Positions 24,281-34,729 of a stretch of 64,000 nt of DNA are shown in pieces. Positions within the stretch are counted from its first letter, which is position 1; each line of letters begins with the position of its first letter. Source of the DNA: Russula earlei (taxonomy: Eukaryota; Basidiomycota; Agaricomycetes; Russulales; Russulaceae). Location of the stretch: assembly GCA_025769875.1 (NCBI GenBank), contig JAGFNK010000028.1, positions 180,411 to 244,410 on the forward strand. Reading direction: 5' to 3'. The notes under the pieces were generated by a model, which searched no databases, was not told where the DNA came from, and worked only from the letters and a program-made list of their open reading frames with translations. The position numbers and the translations under genes are program-made.

Positions 24281-25840
24281 AGTCAGGAATGTGGCTTGCT
24301 ATGGGTAATGAGGTGGAGGCTTGTCCAGGTAGTCATGTTGGCCATGGAGAGAGGTTTAGTGCAGGGGAGGAGAGGATGAGAGAGCGTGCATGAACGAAAC
24401 AAAAAACGCACCCGCGGATTCCGCTGACACAGCTACAGTTAAGTTACTATCCCTGCGCCGTTGACAAAAAAGTGTCATGCTCCAGAAAAGGCAAGTGCCC
24501 CCAACTTGGCTCCTCAAGGCAATTCCCATCAACTCCGCAATTGTTTTCAAACGCAGATGATGATTCTTAAGTTTCATAATGGTGTATTCAAGAGTCAAGT
24601 ACAACGAAATAAATAATATTTGAACTTAACCTAACAGCTCAACTTGATGCCTGAGAAGGCTGGTGCTGTTAACCACATGCAGGAACTCAGAATGACAGAA
24701 CTCAGGTTCTATTATTGTAGACTAGCCTACTTGAAGGTACATGTTTATAGACCAAAGTTGAGTAGCTAATAGAAATGGAAAGAAAAAAAGAAAGAGAAAA
24801 GAAAGAAAAGAAATGCCTTGAAGCACAACAAATTAAATCAAGTCACAGGTGGGTGAGCACACGCAAAGGTGATTGCAATCATGTGATGTGTATTGTGGGC
24901 AGGATGATGGCGGCAGGGTTGAGCACGTGGTGAGCATGCAGGTGCTGAGGGAGCAGCTGCAGCATGTGGAGCATCATCTCTGCCATGCGCGCTGCGATGG
25001 TTCCAATTCCAGAGGTCCACCAGAGCAATCCTGCATACCCTAGACCAGAGGCAAGAACATGAAGAAAATAAAACAGAAGAAAAGAAGAAAGGGAAAATGA
25101 AAGAAAGCACCTGAAAGCCAGAACACTGCTTGGTGACATCGAGGGTGGCATTGGGTGGGGCCATTTGGCCTTCATGTGGTGTATTGATTTGTTGGGAGGG
25201 TGCACGCACGACAGCACAGCACACATTGAAGGCAAGATGATGAAGGTGGGGGAGTGGCGTTGGGCAGGACCATTTGGCCCTCATGTGGGTTGGTTTGTCA
25301 GGAGAATGTGCATGCGAAGGGGATTGCAGTCATGTGGTGTGTGTTGGCAGGATGATGGAGGCAATGAGGGAGTGGCGCTCGTGGGGCTGTTCAGCCTTCG
25401 TGTGGTGCTGATTTGTCAGGAGGGCATCCCTGTTGCGATCACAAGGGTGCGATGTCTGTTGCTAGCAGGATGGCAGAGGTGCAAGGGAGTGGGATGTGGC
25501 TTGGGCATCATTGCAGTGGAAGAGTGCGGCACAACGTTGACCCTTTGTTATGCCACAATTTCCATTTGAGTACGACAACTTCTGTTATCAAGTAATTTAT
25601 TCTTATCATTAAATAATAATAATATTTATTTTCTGAATTGTAAAGATGTTCAAGCACTGCTCTGCTGACAAAGTCTGACAGTCCGGATTTGGGTGTCACA
25701 TTTTTGCGAAATTCCAAAGATTTCCCACCTGTTAAGGCTCCAAAGTGCCTTAAATAAGATCAATGGTTGCATCTCTGAATGCATCCTACCAATGCAGATA
25801 TGCTTGAGTCAAGCAAGCAATACTTGTGGAGGGGAAGGAG
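24281..25840. other. AT-richer repeat-like region without genes
   Basis: Composition changes sharply near 24.3 kb. 24850-25450 holds degenerate repeats of GTGG..GGCAGGATGATGG words. No protein domain recognised. Confidence 0.4.
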
Positions 25841-26847
25841 TGTTGGATCCTTCTGGAGTATGGCAACAAGATAAGAGGGGCTCTGCAGATGGGGTAGGAG
25901 TCAACTGTTTGGGATTGGCAAACTGAGTCAAGCTTAAGGCTCAACTGCTACAGACTGGGGCTTTATATAGCCCTACAGGGATAAGGTCTGTGCTACTGTA
26001 GTACTGGTTGGTGCTATAGAAGCAAAAGGTGGCTCATAGAAGCGAGGTTGCTTCTATGCAAACAATCTCGGTGCTGGAAGCATTAAGTGCTTCCCTAGTA
26101 GCAATCTCGGTGTCATAAGTACTTTCCTAATCAAGGAAGCAACGTACGTGGCAGTACAGGAACATCTGGAACAGAAGCAATGTTATTCATTGCTTTGTTA
26201 GTACATCTTCAGAATGATACGATCAATGTGTTCTGAACATGATATCAATGGACATAAATGGTCAAGATCTGACGCATGCATGATGCAAACAGTGCAGTCC
26301 ATAGTGTAAGGTGAGCCATATCGCTGGCCTCGGAACCACATGCGGACTGTGCACGATGCGTGACACTCGGCCTCCTCCCACACCTTGCCTCCTTCCTCGC
26401 ATCGCATCGCCCAGTCCTCGCCACCAACCACGTGTGCACGCCACGCCTCGGCACACGCGACACGTTCGCGTCTCAGGCCTTTCACCATGGCCTTGACCGT
26501 CTCGACCAGTCTCAATTCTCTTTCATGCCTATCTCCCTTTCATGCCTTTCATCCTTAGTACTTCTCTCCTGTATATAAAACACCTAGCTACTCTGTAGTA
26601 AAGGAGGAAGAATACAGTCTTCTTGAGTTCCCCTTACCTTCAGTCAGAAACTTCTGCGCACGAGTGATCTTGCAGTCCTCTCCTCTCCTTCTCTTCTCCC
26701 TTCCTCCTCCTTACATTCCTCTTGCTCTTGGGTCAAGACAACCGTCTTTGGATCGCCGTCCAGCCCCACAAACTCTGCATGCCCTGGTTTGGCTCGCTTC
26801 AATAGTTCAGGTGTTCTGGCATCTTCCAGACCCCAAACCACTCGGTA
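25841..26847 (+). repeat. Possible solo LTR, about 1 kb
   Basis: Starts TGTTGGATCC and would end ..CTCGGTAACA at about 26850 (TGTT..AACA), where the pogo element begins. It contains CTGTATATAAAACACC near 26568 as a promoter-like TATA. The AGTCAAGC..AAGGCTC words near 25925 also occur in the LTR-like block at 54.8-55.3 kb. No target duplication was found, so the boundaries are tentative. Confidence 0.4.
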
Positions 26848-26850
26848 ACA

Positions 26851-26886
26851 CTGCGCCCATCTTCAGACAGCGCCCATCTTTGGACA
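26851..26886 (+). repeat. Left terminal inverted repeat of the pogo element
   Basis: Contains two tandem words, GCCCATCTTCAGACA and GCCCATCTTTGGACA, likely transposase binding sites. Matched in inverse at the right end. Confidence 0.8.
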
Positions 26887-27240
26887 CCATCAATTTCTCA
26901 CATAGCTCTTACTCAACCACTACAATACTTTGCATACTGTATATAGTACCTTTTATCTACATACACAATAAATGTTTTTGATGAAAATTGTGTTGTGTTT
27001 CAAAATCTAAAAATGGCTGTTTGTCATGCTTGCTGGCTGATGCCTTGTTGGAGCTCTTAGTCTGAGTTGGAGCTCTTAGTTGGTCATGAGTTGCACACCA
27101 CTCAATGGTCAATTAGGCCAAAAAAGGTAATTAGCAGTTAATCTTATCACACATGATGGCTCTAGCACTCCAGAGGCCTAGTGCACACAGAATTTAGTGT
27201 ATCATGTTGTGTTGCATCATGTCATTTTGTTGATTACCAT

Positions 27241-29675
27241 ATGCCTGCTCAGAGAAAGAGGTCTGCATACCAACAAGACAATAAAACAAGGCATGAGGGC
27301 CAAATCCAAGAGATTATAGACAATCTCAGTGCTGGTAGATATGTTTCATTCTGATTGGCCACCAGAGCATCGGGAGTGAGTGAATCTAAGATCTACCCAT
27401 TCTGCCTCATCAAACAAGTGCTGTAGATTGCATTGTCAACACTTACAGATTGGGCCAAAGGTTGCCATCAAACCCTGAGTGTTAGTGCTGCCAAAAGTCA
27501 AAAGCTTGCTCCAGATCAGGAGAAAGTGCTTGCACAATGGGCAGCTCAGCATGGTTTCCATTATCCAAAGCAGACATTCAGATGCATGCAACTGTCATCT
27601 CTGGCAAGACAGTTGGGAAAACATGGCTCAGGAAGTTCTTGGCAAGACATCAAGATCTATCTCTGGCAAATCCCTCAAAGCTTGACCCCAAACACACAAA
27701 GCACTTCAATCCTGCAGTCATAAATCATTACTTTGATCAGCTAGATAACCTCCATGCAGAGTTTGATAGGATTCCTCCTGAACACATCTAGAACATGGAT
27801 GAGAAGGGTATCCAGATGGGTGGGGGTTGGAAGAGTACTGGAAGGAAGTACTGCTTTTCGAGATTGCAGCACACCAAACTCATCATGAAGAGTGATAATC
27901 TTGAGCTGGTAACTATCCTAGACTGTGTCTCAGCTGCTGGGGCAGTTGTTCCACCATCATTCTGTCTTCAATCAGGCTCTACCCTAGATCTGTGCAATCT
28001 AAGCAATGAGGAATGGGGAAGGTGTGCACTCCGCATCAGATCTGCCTCTTGTGATTGCTGATTAGATAACTACTCAAGCCTCTATTTCTCAGATGCTGGA
28101 TGGACCAATGCAGAGAACTATCAACAGTGGCTCCAGGAGGTCTTTATCCCCTTTGCAGCAGCACACATTGTGGATTGCACAAAGCCGATTGTCCTTGCTG
28201 TAGATGGATATAGCACACATGAACACATAGATGCTAAGTGCATAATCTACAAGTTTCTCAATGATCAAGACATTGAGATCCACACACTGTGCTTTCCATC
28301 AAAGACAACACATAGGACTCAGCCCCTTGATGTCCTTATCTTCGCCTCAGTTGATCGTAAATGGCAGGAGATTTGCAGTGCAAGCATAATCAAGGGCATC
28401 CAGATTGATCGCCATTCAGTGATCCCAATGTATATTCATGCTACATGGAAGGTATTCACTGAAAGGTTAATCAAGAGCGCCTTCAAGCAGGCTGGTCTCT
28501 ATCCAGTCAACCATTCTGTCTTTGGTCCTAAGGATTTTGCACCAAGCCAAGCCTCATCAATGATCACACATCTCCCTGATTCATTTCCAACATATGTCCC
28601 ATCATCAGATCCCATTGATCTGTCCAACAATGACTGGGTCCCATCACAATCTGCTGCCAGTTCCAGATCTTCCAGCTCTGATCCCAGTCTTGATCTGGGG
28701 TCTGATCCTGATTTCAATGCAGATCAAGTGCATCTGGAATCCAATCAAACTGATGTTGCAGCCAAGCCATTGTCAGGATTTATGTGTGCCCTGGCAGATT
28801 TGGAATCCAAAGCAGTCAACAGGACACAGTCCAAAATGGCACATTGCAATCTTATCACATCAAGACATCCACAGATCATCTCGCTTGAAGAGGATCTTGC
28901 ACTCTCCCCAGATGAATGCTTATCAGAGCTGCACTCTGTCCAGCAGCAGCTCCTTTCCACTCAGGAAGCTCTGGGTCAGGCCCTTAGTGAAATTCTCTCA
29001 GCCAATGCCCATTGCACCTCAATTCACAAAGAGCTTGATATGGTCAAGGAACAACTTGAAAATAGTCAGAAATCAAAAGAGCGTGGATCTAAGAAGATCA
29101 AAGCACACTTTGTCACATCTAGGGACCTCCAATCTAAATTTGATCAAGAGGATGAGGAGCAGCTACAAAAGGAAAAGGCTGCCAAAGAGAAACAAGCCCA
29201 AAATGCAGAACACAAGCATCATCTGGAATATCAAGCCCATAATAGAGAGTTCATTGGCTGGCTGTCATCCTACAAGAAGTATGACCTCCGTGCACTTGCA
29301 AAAGCTCTGAACATATCTGATAAGGGCACCAACTTGGAACTGTTATCTCAGATCTCAGATCACTTTAATGTTTCCCCTGATCTTCAGATCAACTCAAGGT
29401 ATTCTGGACTATTTAACAAATTGACTCACTCTCAGAAGGACAATGAAGTAATGCACCCAGAGGAGCAATCAAGAGTAGATGGCAATGAGATCTTATCATC
29501 ATTTCCAGATCAGAATCTCCATCCCTCTGCACATCTTCTGAACATGCTTGCATCTTCCAGTTCATATCACACCCCATCCTCCTCTCATACCCAACAACAA
29601 TATCCCACAGATAATGCACCCTTACCTCTGTACCATCCCATACCTTATCCTAGCACTGAAGATCAGAACTTTTGA
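27241..29675 (+). pseudogene. pogo-type DDE transposase with stops and a frameshift
   Basis: Starts MPAQRKRSAYQQDNK at 27241. The N-terminal DNA-binding part is broken by stops (for example after GRYVSF) and by a shift near 27610 between the words RQLGK and TWLRKF. Catalytic words are readable: MDEKGIQMGGG (first Asp), VLAVDGYSTHE (second Asp) and LCFPSKTTHRTQPLDV (the THR-QPLD block typical of pogo). From 28170 one frame is open for 501 codons to the stop at 29675. It carries the last catalytic block and a long C-terminal tail with a predicted coiled coil (Glu/Lys/Gln-rich, about residues 240-350 of that ORF). The family cuts and pastes DNA at TA sites. This copy cannot make a full transposase, though the long ORF could still be translated. 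Confidence 0.85.
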
Positions 29676-29927
29676 TCTTGATTATATTCCTTCTAGAACA
29701 ATTTCTGATTGTATTTGATCACTTATTCCTATGTATATACATTGGTGATCTAATTACTATTAGATCCTTAGAATGTGTGAGATTGGTTTATTGAGTGAGT
29801 CTTGAGTGTGCAGCGTCCAAATGCACTTGCATGTGTGTGCATGAGAATGTTGTATTCAACTCCCATGCTGGTGAAAGCTGAGAGCAACCTGGTGGGATTT
29901 GAAACTTTTGGGGTGACAGAGCATGAC

Positions 29928-29963
29928 TGTCCAAAGATGGGCACTGTCTGAAGATGGGTGCAG
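29928..29963 (-). repeat. Right terminal inverted repeat of the pogo element
   Basis: Inverse match of 26851-26886 with two or three mismatches; the TA target follows at 29967. Confidence 0.8.
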
Positions 29964-30054
29964 GGATAGTATGCTTGGCTTGCTCAAACCGAAGTCTGGT
30001 CCACAACTGGTTGTGGTTGGTCTAAGCACAGGCTATTGATTAAAATGTTACAAG

Positions 30055-30616
30055 TGTTATGGCATCGCGGCTGTTGGAGCATTAGCTCAGGGTTCAGTGG
30101 GGCCAAGTCCCTGTGACTTGGTTCAAGGGTTCAATGGGGCCAGCTCAAAGAGACTGGGTCAGAGGTTTAGCGTCTCAAGATTGAGTCAGACAATGACTCA
30201 GTCCACAGACAGAGTCGATCTTCTGGTTTCACAGAAGAGGAGGACAATGAGAGAGAGGCAGAGGAGGAAAAGGAACACAAGGGTTCCCTGAGGTGTGCTC
30301 AGGTCAAGCAGGGTGTAAGCCAGCACAAGCAAGTTGTTATGGCATCACGGCCATAAGAGCATTAGCTCAGGGTTCAGTGGGGCCAAGTCCCTGTGACTTG
30401 GTTCAAGGGTTCAGTGGGGGCTGGCTCAAAGAGACCAGATCAAGGGTTTAGCATCTCAAGGCTGAGTCAGACAATGACTCAGTCTGCAGACAGAGTTGAT
30501 CTTCTGGTTTCACAGAAGAGGAGGATGATGAGAGAGAGGCAGAGGAGGAAGAGGAACACAAGGGTTCCTTGAGGTGTGCTCAGGTCAAGCAAGGTGTAAG
30601 CCAGCACAAGCAAGTT
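30055..30616. repeat. Tandem duplication, 280-base unit, two copies
   Basis: GGCATC(G/A)CGGC.. starts at 30061 and again at 30341, and the two copies run in parallel through AGAAGAGGAGGA.. and GCCAGCACAAGC. No coding content. Confidence 0.8.
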
Positions 30617-31258
30617 GTGATTTGGGAGAGTATACAGGGCAAGGGATGTGACAGGAGATGGGACAAAGCTAAGCTTGGGGCATTCCCCAGCTTGTACAGG
30701 CGCTTAAATACTGTATCTAGTGAGGCTGTACAGTACCATATGTAGAACAATAGATAAAGGATGAACCAATAGCAAAAGGAACTCTAAACAATAGGTGAAA
30801 CACAATAGGTGAAACAATAAGGACCATCAAGATCAAGGGATGAAACAGTAACCAAGAGAATGAGGGTGAAAGTAGAGAACAATAAAAAGTGTTTTTGGGA
30901 TGAACCGAAAGAAGGGTAGATCACAACACAAGTTGTGATTGAGAGAGTATACAGGGCAAGGGATGTGACAGGAAATGGGACAAAGCTAAGCTTGGGGCAT
31001 TCCCCCAGCTTCTACAGGTGCTTAAATACTGTATGTAGCAAGGCTGTACAGTACTATATGTGGAACAATAGATAAAAGGTGAGCCAATGGCAAAAAGAGA
31101 TCAATAACAAGTGAAACACAAGGAAGTAAAGTGACAGCTGTCAATCAACATCAAGGGATGAAACAGTAGTCAAGGATACAGGGGGAGGTAGAAAACAATA
31201 GTAAGATGAAACAATTGCAGTCCAGTAACGAACCAAAAGGGGGGTAGATCACAACATA
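30613..31258. repeat. Tandem duplication, about 318-base unit, two copies
   Basis: AGTTGTGATT..GAGAGTATACAGGGC starts at 30613 and again at 30931. Both copies end near GGGTAGATCACAACA. Contains TTAAATACTGTAT words; no ORF of note. Confidence 0.75.
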
Positions 31259-31382
31259 TGGTGACCGTGAACAATGCATGTGAATAATAGGGCAACTGCA
31301 ACCAAAAGTCCAGTTGCCATTGGTCTGGTCCAGTTGGGTCTGCAGTCCATTTTTGGTCCAATGGACTGGACTTTTAAACACT

Positions 31383-31570
31383 AGGAGATGAAATTTTGTG
31401 TACCAAATAGGTCCACATTTATCACATGACCACATCTTTGTAAGCTACTATATATAGAAATGTCAATGTGGGGGAGAGGAGATGAAATTTTGTGTACCAA
31501 ATAGGTCCACATTTATCACATGACCACATCTTTGTAAGCTACTATATATAGAAATGTCAATGTGGGGGAG
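31383..31570. repeat. Tandem duplication, 94-base unit, two copies
   Basis: AGGAGATGAAATTTTGTGTA starts at 31383 and at 31477. Each copy holds ACTATATATAGAAATG. The second copy contains the stop codon of secreted-protein copy C. Confidence 0.9.
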
Positions 31571-32196
31571 AGGGTGAGGGTATCTTTGGCCCCTGCATGT
31601 CATGTGCCTGTAGCGGCAGCATGTCATCTTCCGGATTATATTCTGGAGGCTGCCACTTATGTACCAGACTTGCCTGCCCATGTGCCTCCTGCCCCTCATG
31701 TGCCGGACTTGCCTCCTGCCCCTCATGTGCCGGACTTCCTTCCTGCCCCTTATGTGCCGGACTTCCTTCCTGCCCCTTATGTGCCGGACCCGTGCCATCC
31801 AATTCGTCGTCGGAGTGCTTAATCGGGAGATGCCGAATGTTCCTGGCGTCCCAATCCGTCGAAGACCCTACATAATCCATACCCTTGATGACCCTCGGGG
31901 ATCCATCCCCGAGAGCAATTTGCGAACCCATAGCTTCGACTTTCCTCCCATTGTCATCATACCTAAACATATTGATTGTATTGTCGGGTTGAGTCAAACC
32001 TTCCGGTCAGACTTGCTGCCTTTGCCACCTGGCTTGCCTGATTTGATTTTTTGGAAGGATGAGCTCTACAACAAAAAGTAAACTAAGGGATGTAATAGAA
32101 CTTGAGGGAGTGGGCGCACCTGTTTGAAGGAAGCGAGAAGGACGGGGTGACGCCGATGGCGAGGCAGATAAAGGCGACCATAGCGGACGTGCGCAT
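31557..32196 (-). pseudogene. Small secreted protein C, leader plus repeat domain, frame-shifted
   Basis: Exon 1 32196-32120 encodes the shared leader (MRTSAMVAFICLAIGVTPSF). The intron 32119-32066 is 54 bases, the same as in protein B. After the intron the exon frame stops after about 35 codons (AHPSKKSNQ..). The homologous mature part is in another frame from about 31997: FRYDDNGRKVEAMGSQ, then IKGMDYVGSS, then four repeats of about nine residues (PAHKGQEGS or PAHEGQEAS), and a Pro-rich end at 31557. No single splice choice that I tried keeps one frame, so I call it broken. An unseen extra intron or a sequencing error in the AAAAAA run near 32050 remains possible. Confidence 0.6.
31688..31795. 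repeat. 27-base minisatellite, four copies
   Basis: CCTGCCCCT(C/T)ATGTGCCGGAC units start at 31688, 31715, 31742 and 31769. They encode the nine-residue repeats of secreted protein C on the minus strand. Differences lie mainly at third positions plus Lys/Glu and Gly/Ala swaps. Confidence 0.9.
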
Positions 32197-34168
32197 TGTA
32201 ATTATCGTCGATTGAAAATGAATGTCGGAAAGCGGTGGAGAAAGTGCTGTTGGTTGGTAGCCAGTACCAAGCGTGAAACAAAGAGGAGCGCTGCTGGAGG
32301 GCATTGGGAATCCAGGCATTGGTTCTTATACTCCCTGGTGAGCCTGCTCCTGTACGTGGCTAACAGTGAATCTCCAAATCACATCATGATCTATCAGTAC
32401 TTTGATAGATTGATATTTCCGGACTACTTGCAGGCTGGAGAGCCGTGAACGCAACATGACGGGGACCACTTCCGAGAGGCTGAGCATGCTCTAGTCAACT
32501 CAGTGGCCAAGTAGGCTCCGTTCTTCCTCTTCGTCTCTCCTGTCCTTCGTACTGCTCCTTCCCCCATGGTCCCGGTCCCAAGCTACCTCTGTGCCCAACG
32601 TGCTGGTTCTCTCAACTTTCCATCCCATGTGACAGTTGGGTGTGCATTTTTCGTTTTCGTTTTCATTTTGCAGGTTCTCTCTCATCATCTCACACCCGTC
32701 TTCTCTCCATCACCCCCGAGCGGCTTACTGCATGGCCATCACAATGTCCATGCCCTCCACCCCCAATTCTCGCCCCTCGCCTAGTGAAACGTGTCCAGAG
32801 ACACGCAAGTGAGTTCGTAAGACTGATGGACCCAGTGATAGAATAGATGATGGGAGAGAGAAGCGAGAAACCCATCGGGCACGCAGGAGACATCGCTTCC
32901 ATGCATTCGTTCAGTCAGATCCGCTCGGGCACATACAAAGAAAGGAACAAGGCCACTCCCTGTATTTGAGATATGTAGGAGAGGAGCCAAGGGACAGGAA
33001 AGGTCTGAAAGACAAGCGTATGAAAGGATGTCCAAGTCAGTGGAAGGGGTCAGACCGGACGACACAAGGCGTCGAGGCCTCGTCTCCGGTGGCGGCGCTG
33101 GAACGTGGGGATCGGTGGTGGCGAGCGTAGTCGAGGGACGTGAGGTGATGCGAGGGCAAACTGGAAGTGACCGGACGCACGATGAGGGCGATGATGTACA
33201 TGAGTCATGCAAGCGAATTCCGCGGCCAGCCACAATCCGCTATACATCTCCTGCCTAGTGGCATGAAATTTTGACTGTCCCCAGTCAAACTGTCTAGAGT
33301 GGAGTTTTCAGCCGTATGCGCGTTGTGGTGTCGTCGTAGCTGCAGCTGTCCTGAGGTCCTCCGTTGTGCAAGAAGAAAGTGAGCTTGCGACTGACAAACC
33401 GAGGAGCAAGCTTGAACTGCTGGCAACGAAAAGGGGGATGATGGAGCGCTCGAGGTCATCCTATGCTGGTACGTAAGTCAAGGAGGGGGGACTGTGTGGT
33501 GTGGGCGTCGACGAGCCAGTAGTGGAGAGGGGCAGGGCGTGCACATGTGCGTGCTCCACTCTGTCGTCGTGCGTCGTGGTGGTGCAGCGCATAGCTGCTG
33601 CTCCTGCTGCTGCGGTCGCGGGCGCGCCATCGGCTTTTTCGCATTGAGTGGTGAGCTCTGCGGAAGGCCGCGTAGCATTGTCAACGGAGGTGGAGGGTGT
33701 GGTCGGCGGCAGGGCCGACTAGTGCGTTGCTCGTGCCAGCGCCTTGCGATAGCTATGAAGGGGCTTCCTCCATGCAGGTGGCAATGGTATGTGTGAACGC
33801 GCGAGTGGAAGGGGAGATGATGTGAAAGGCGGCGGGAGGCGTGCTGCTGGTATCGGCAGCGTCTTCTTTGTTGGCGGTTTGGTGGCAGCGTCTGCTCCTG
33901 TGGCGGCGCCTGGCTGGGCTCTGGTCCGGGGCCTTCTTGGTCTCCTTGGGCGATCCTGGTAGCGAAGGACGGCAACAACGCTGCGATGCTGGTGTCACGC
34001 GGAACTAGAACCACGGCGGCGATGGCAGCTAGCGCTGAGATGGTGGCTGAGGGTGAGACCAAGACTGAGACAAGGAACGGAGCTGGGGCGACAGCGGTGA
34101 GTGAGGGTGAACCTGCGGTGACTGGAGACGGAGCAGAGGAGGTGGCAGACAGAGTAGGAACGACGATG
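32061..34168. repeat. Direct segmental duplication, copy 2 (partner 19955-22004)
   Basis: Same orientation as 19955-22004. Its right half (from 33121) was later copied again, inverted, to 52.0-53.2 kb. Confidence 0.8.
32324..32330 (-). promoter_or_regulatory. TATA box candidate of secreted protein C
   Basis: TATAAGA on minus, 128 bases before the ATG at 32196. The matching place at copy B has GTATACAATAAGA. Confidence 0.4.
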
Positions 34169-34404
34169 AAGGCAGGCGCTAAAGACGTGGGGGCGACAGT
34201 GAGCAACAAAGAGGCGGCGGCGATCGGCGAGACTGAGACTGGAGCGGGCGAAGCTAATTAGGAACCTACATCTAACCGTTGCTCTTCGCAGCATGATGTT
34301 CACCTTTGCCTTGTCTTGGGTGGTGAACAACTTTGGTGTATGTCTAGGGCCTTCCAGAGCAAGTTGTGAGAGACGGCAGTTCCACGAGAATGGAGTCGAG
34401 ACCA

Positions 34405-34664
34405 TGATGTAAATGTATGTTTCAGTTGTATATTTCACGCGCACATGTACGTTTTGTATCCACGATGAATTCGTACGTTCCGTTTCGCTATGATCTCATA
34501 CAATGTAATACATAAAATCATAAAAAACTACTTACAGTATGTACTTTGGTGTACAATTACCAAGCCCATAGCGTACTTGTGATTTTAACTACAGCCCTCA
34601 CATGGGCCCACAAATTGAAGCCATTTCTACCATTCCATCACCCGTACCTGGACTTCTCTCACCA
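34405..34664 (+). repeat. 5' LTR of copia element 1
   Basis: 260 bases. It keeps more CG dinucleotides than the 3' LTR (for example TTCGTACGTTCC against TTCATATGTTCT). Confidence 0.9.
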
Positions 34665-34729
34665 GATTATGGGCCCTGACTGTTGCTATTAACTGAACCA
34701 AAACTTCCATTCATTCACTTGTAACAAAT

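Larger units (their letters stand above)
26848..29966 (+). mobile_element. pogo/Tigger-type DNA transposon, complete ends, decayed
   Basis: Flanked by TA on both sides (26846-26847 and 29967-29968), the target duplication of the Tc1/mariner/pogo superfamily. Near-identical inverted ends (26851-26886 and 29928-29963) enclose a transposase remnant. Length 3,119 bases. Confidence 0.85.

Noticed and set aside
30080..30140. tRNA- or SINE-like box A (TTAGCTCAGG) and box B (GGTTCAAGG) words
   Set aside because: The spacing is about 35 bases instead of about 44, no acceptor stem pairs and no Pol III terminator was found, so neither a tRNA nor a SINE head is supported.
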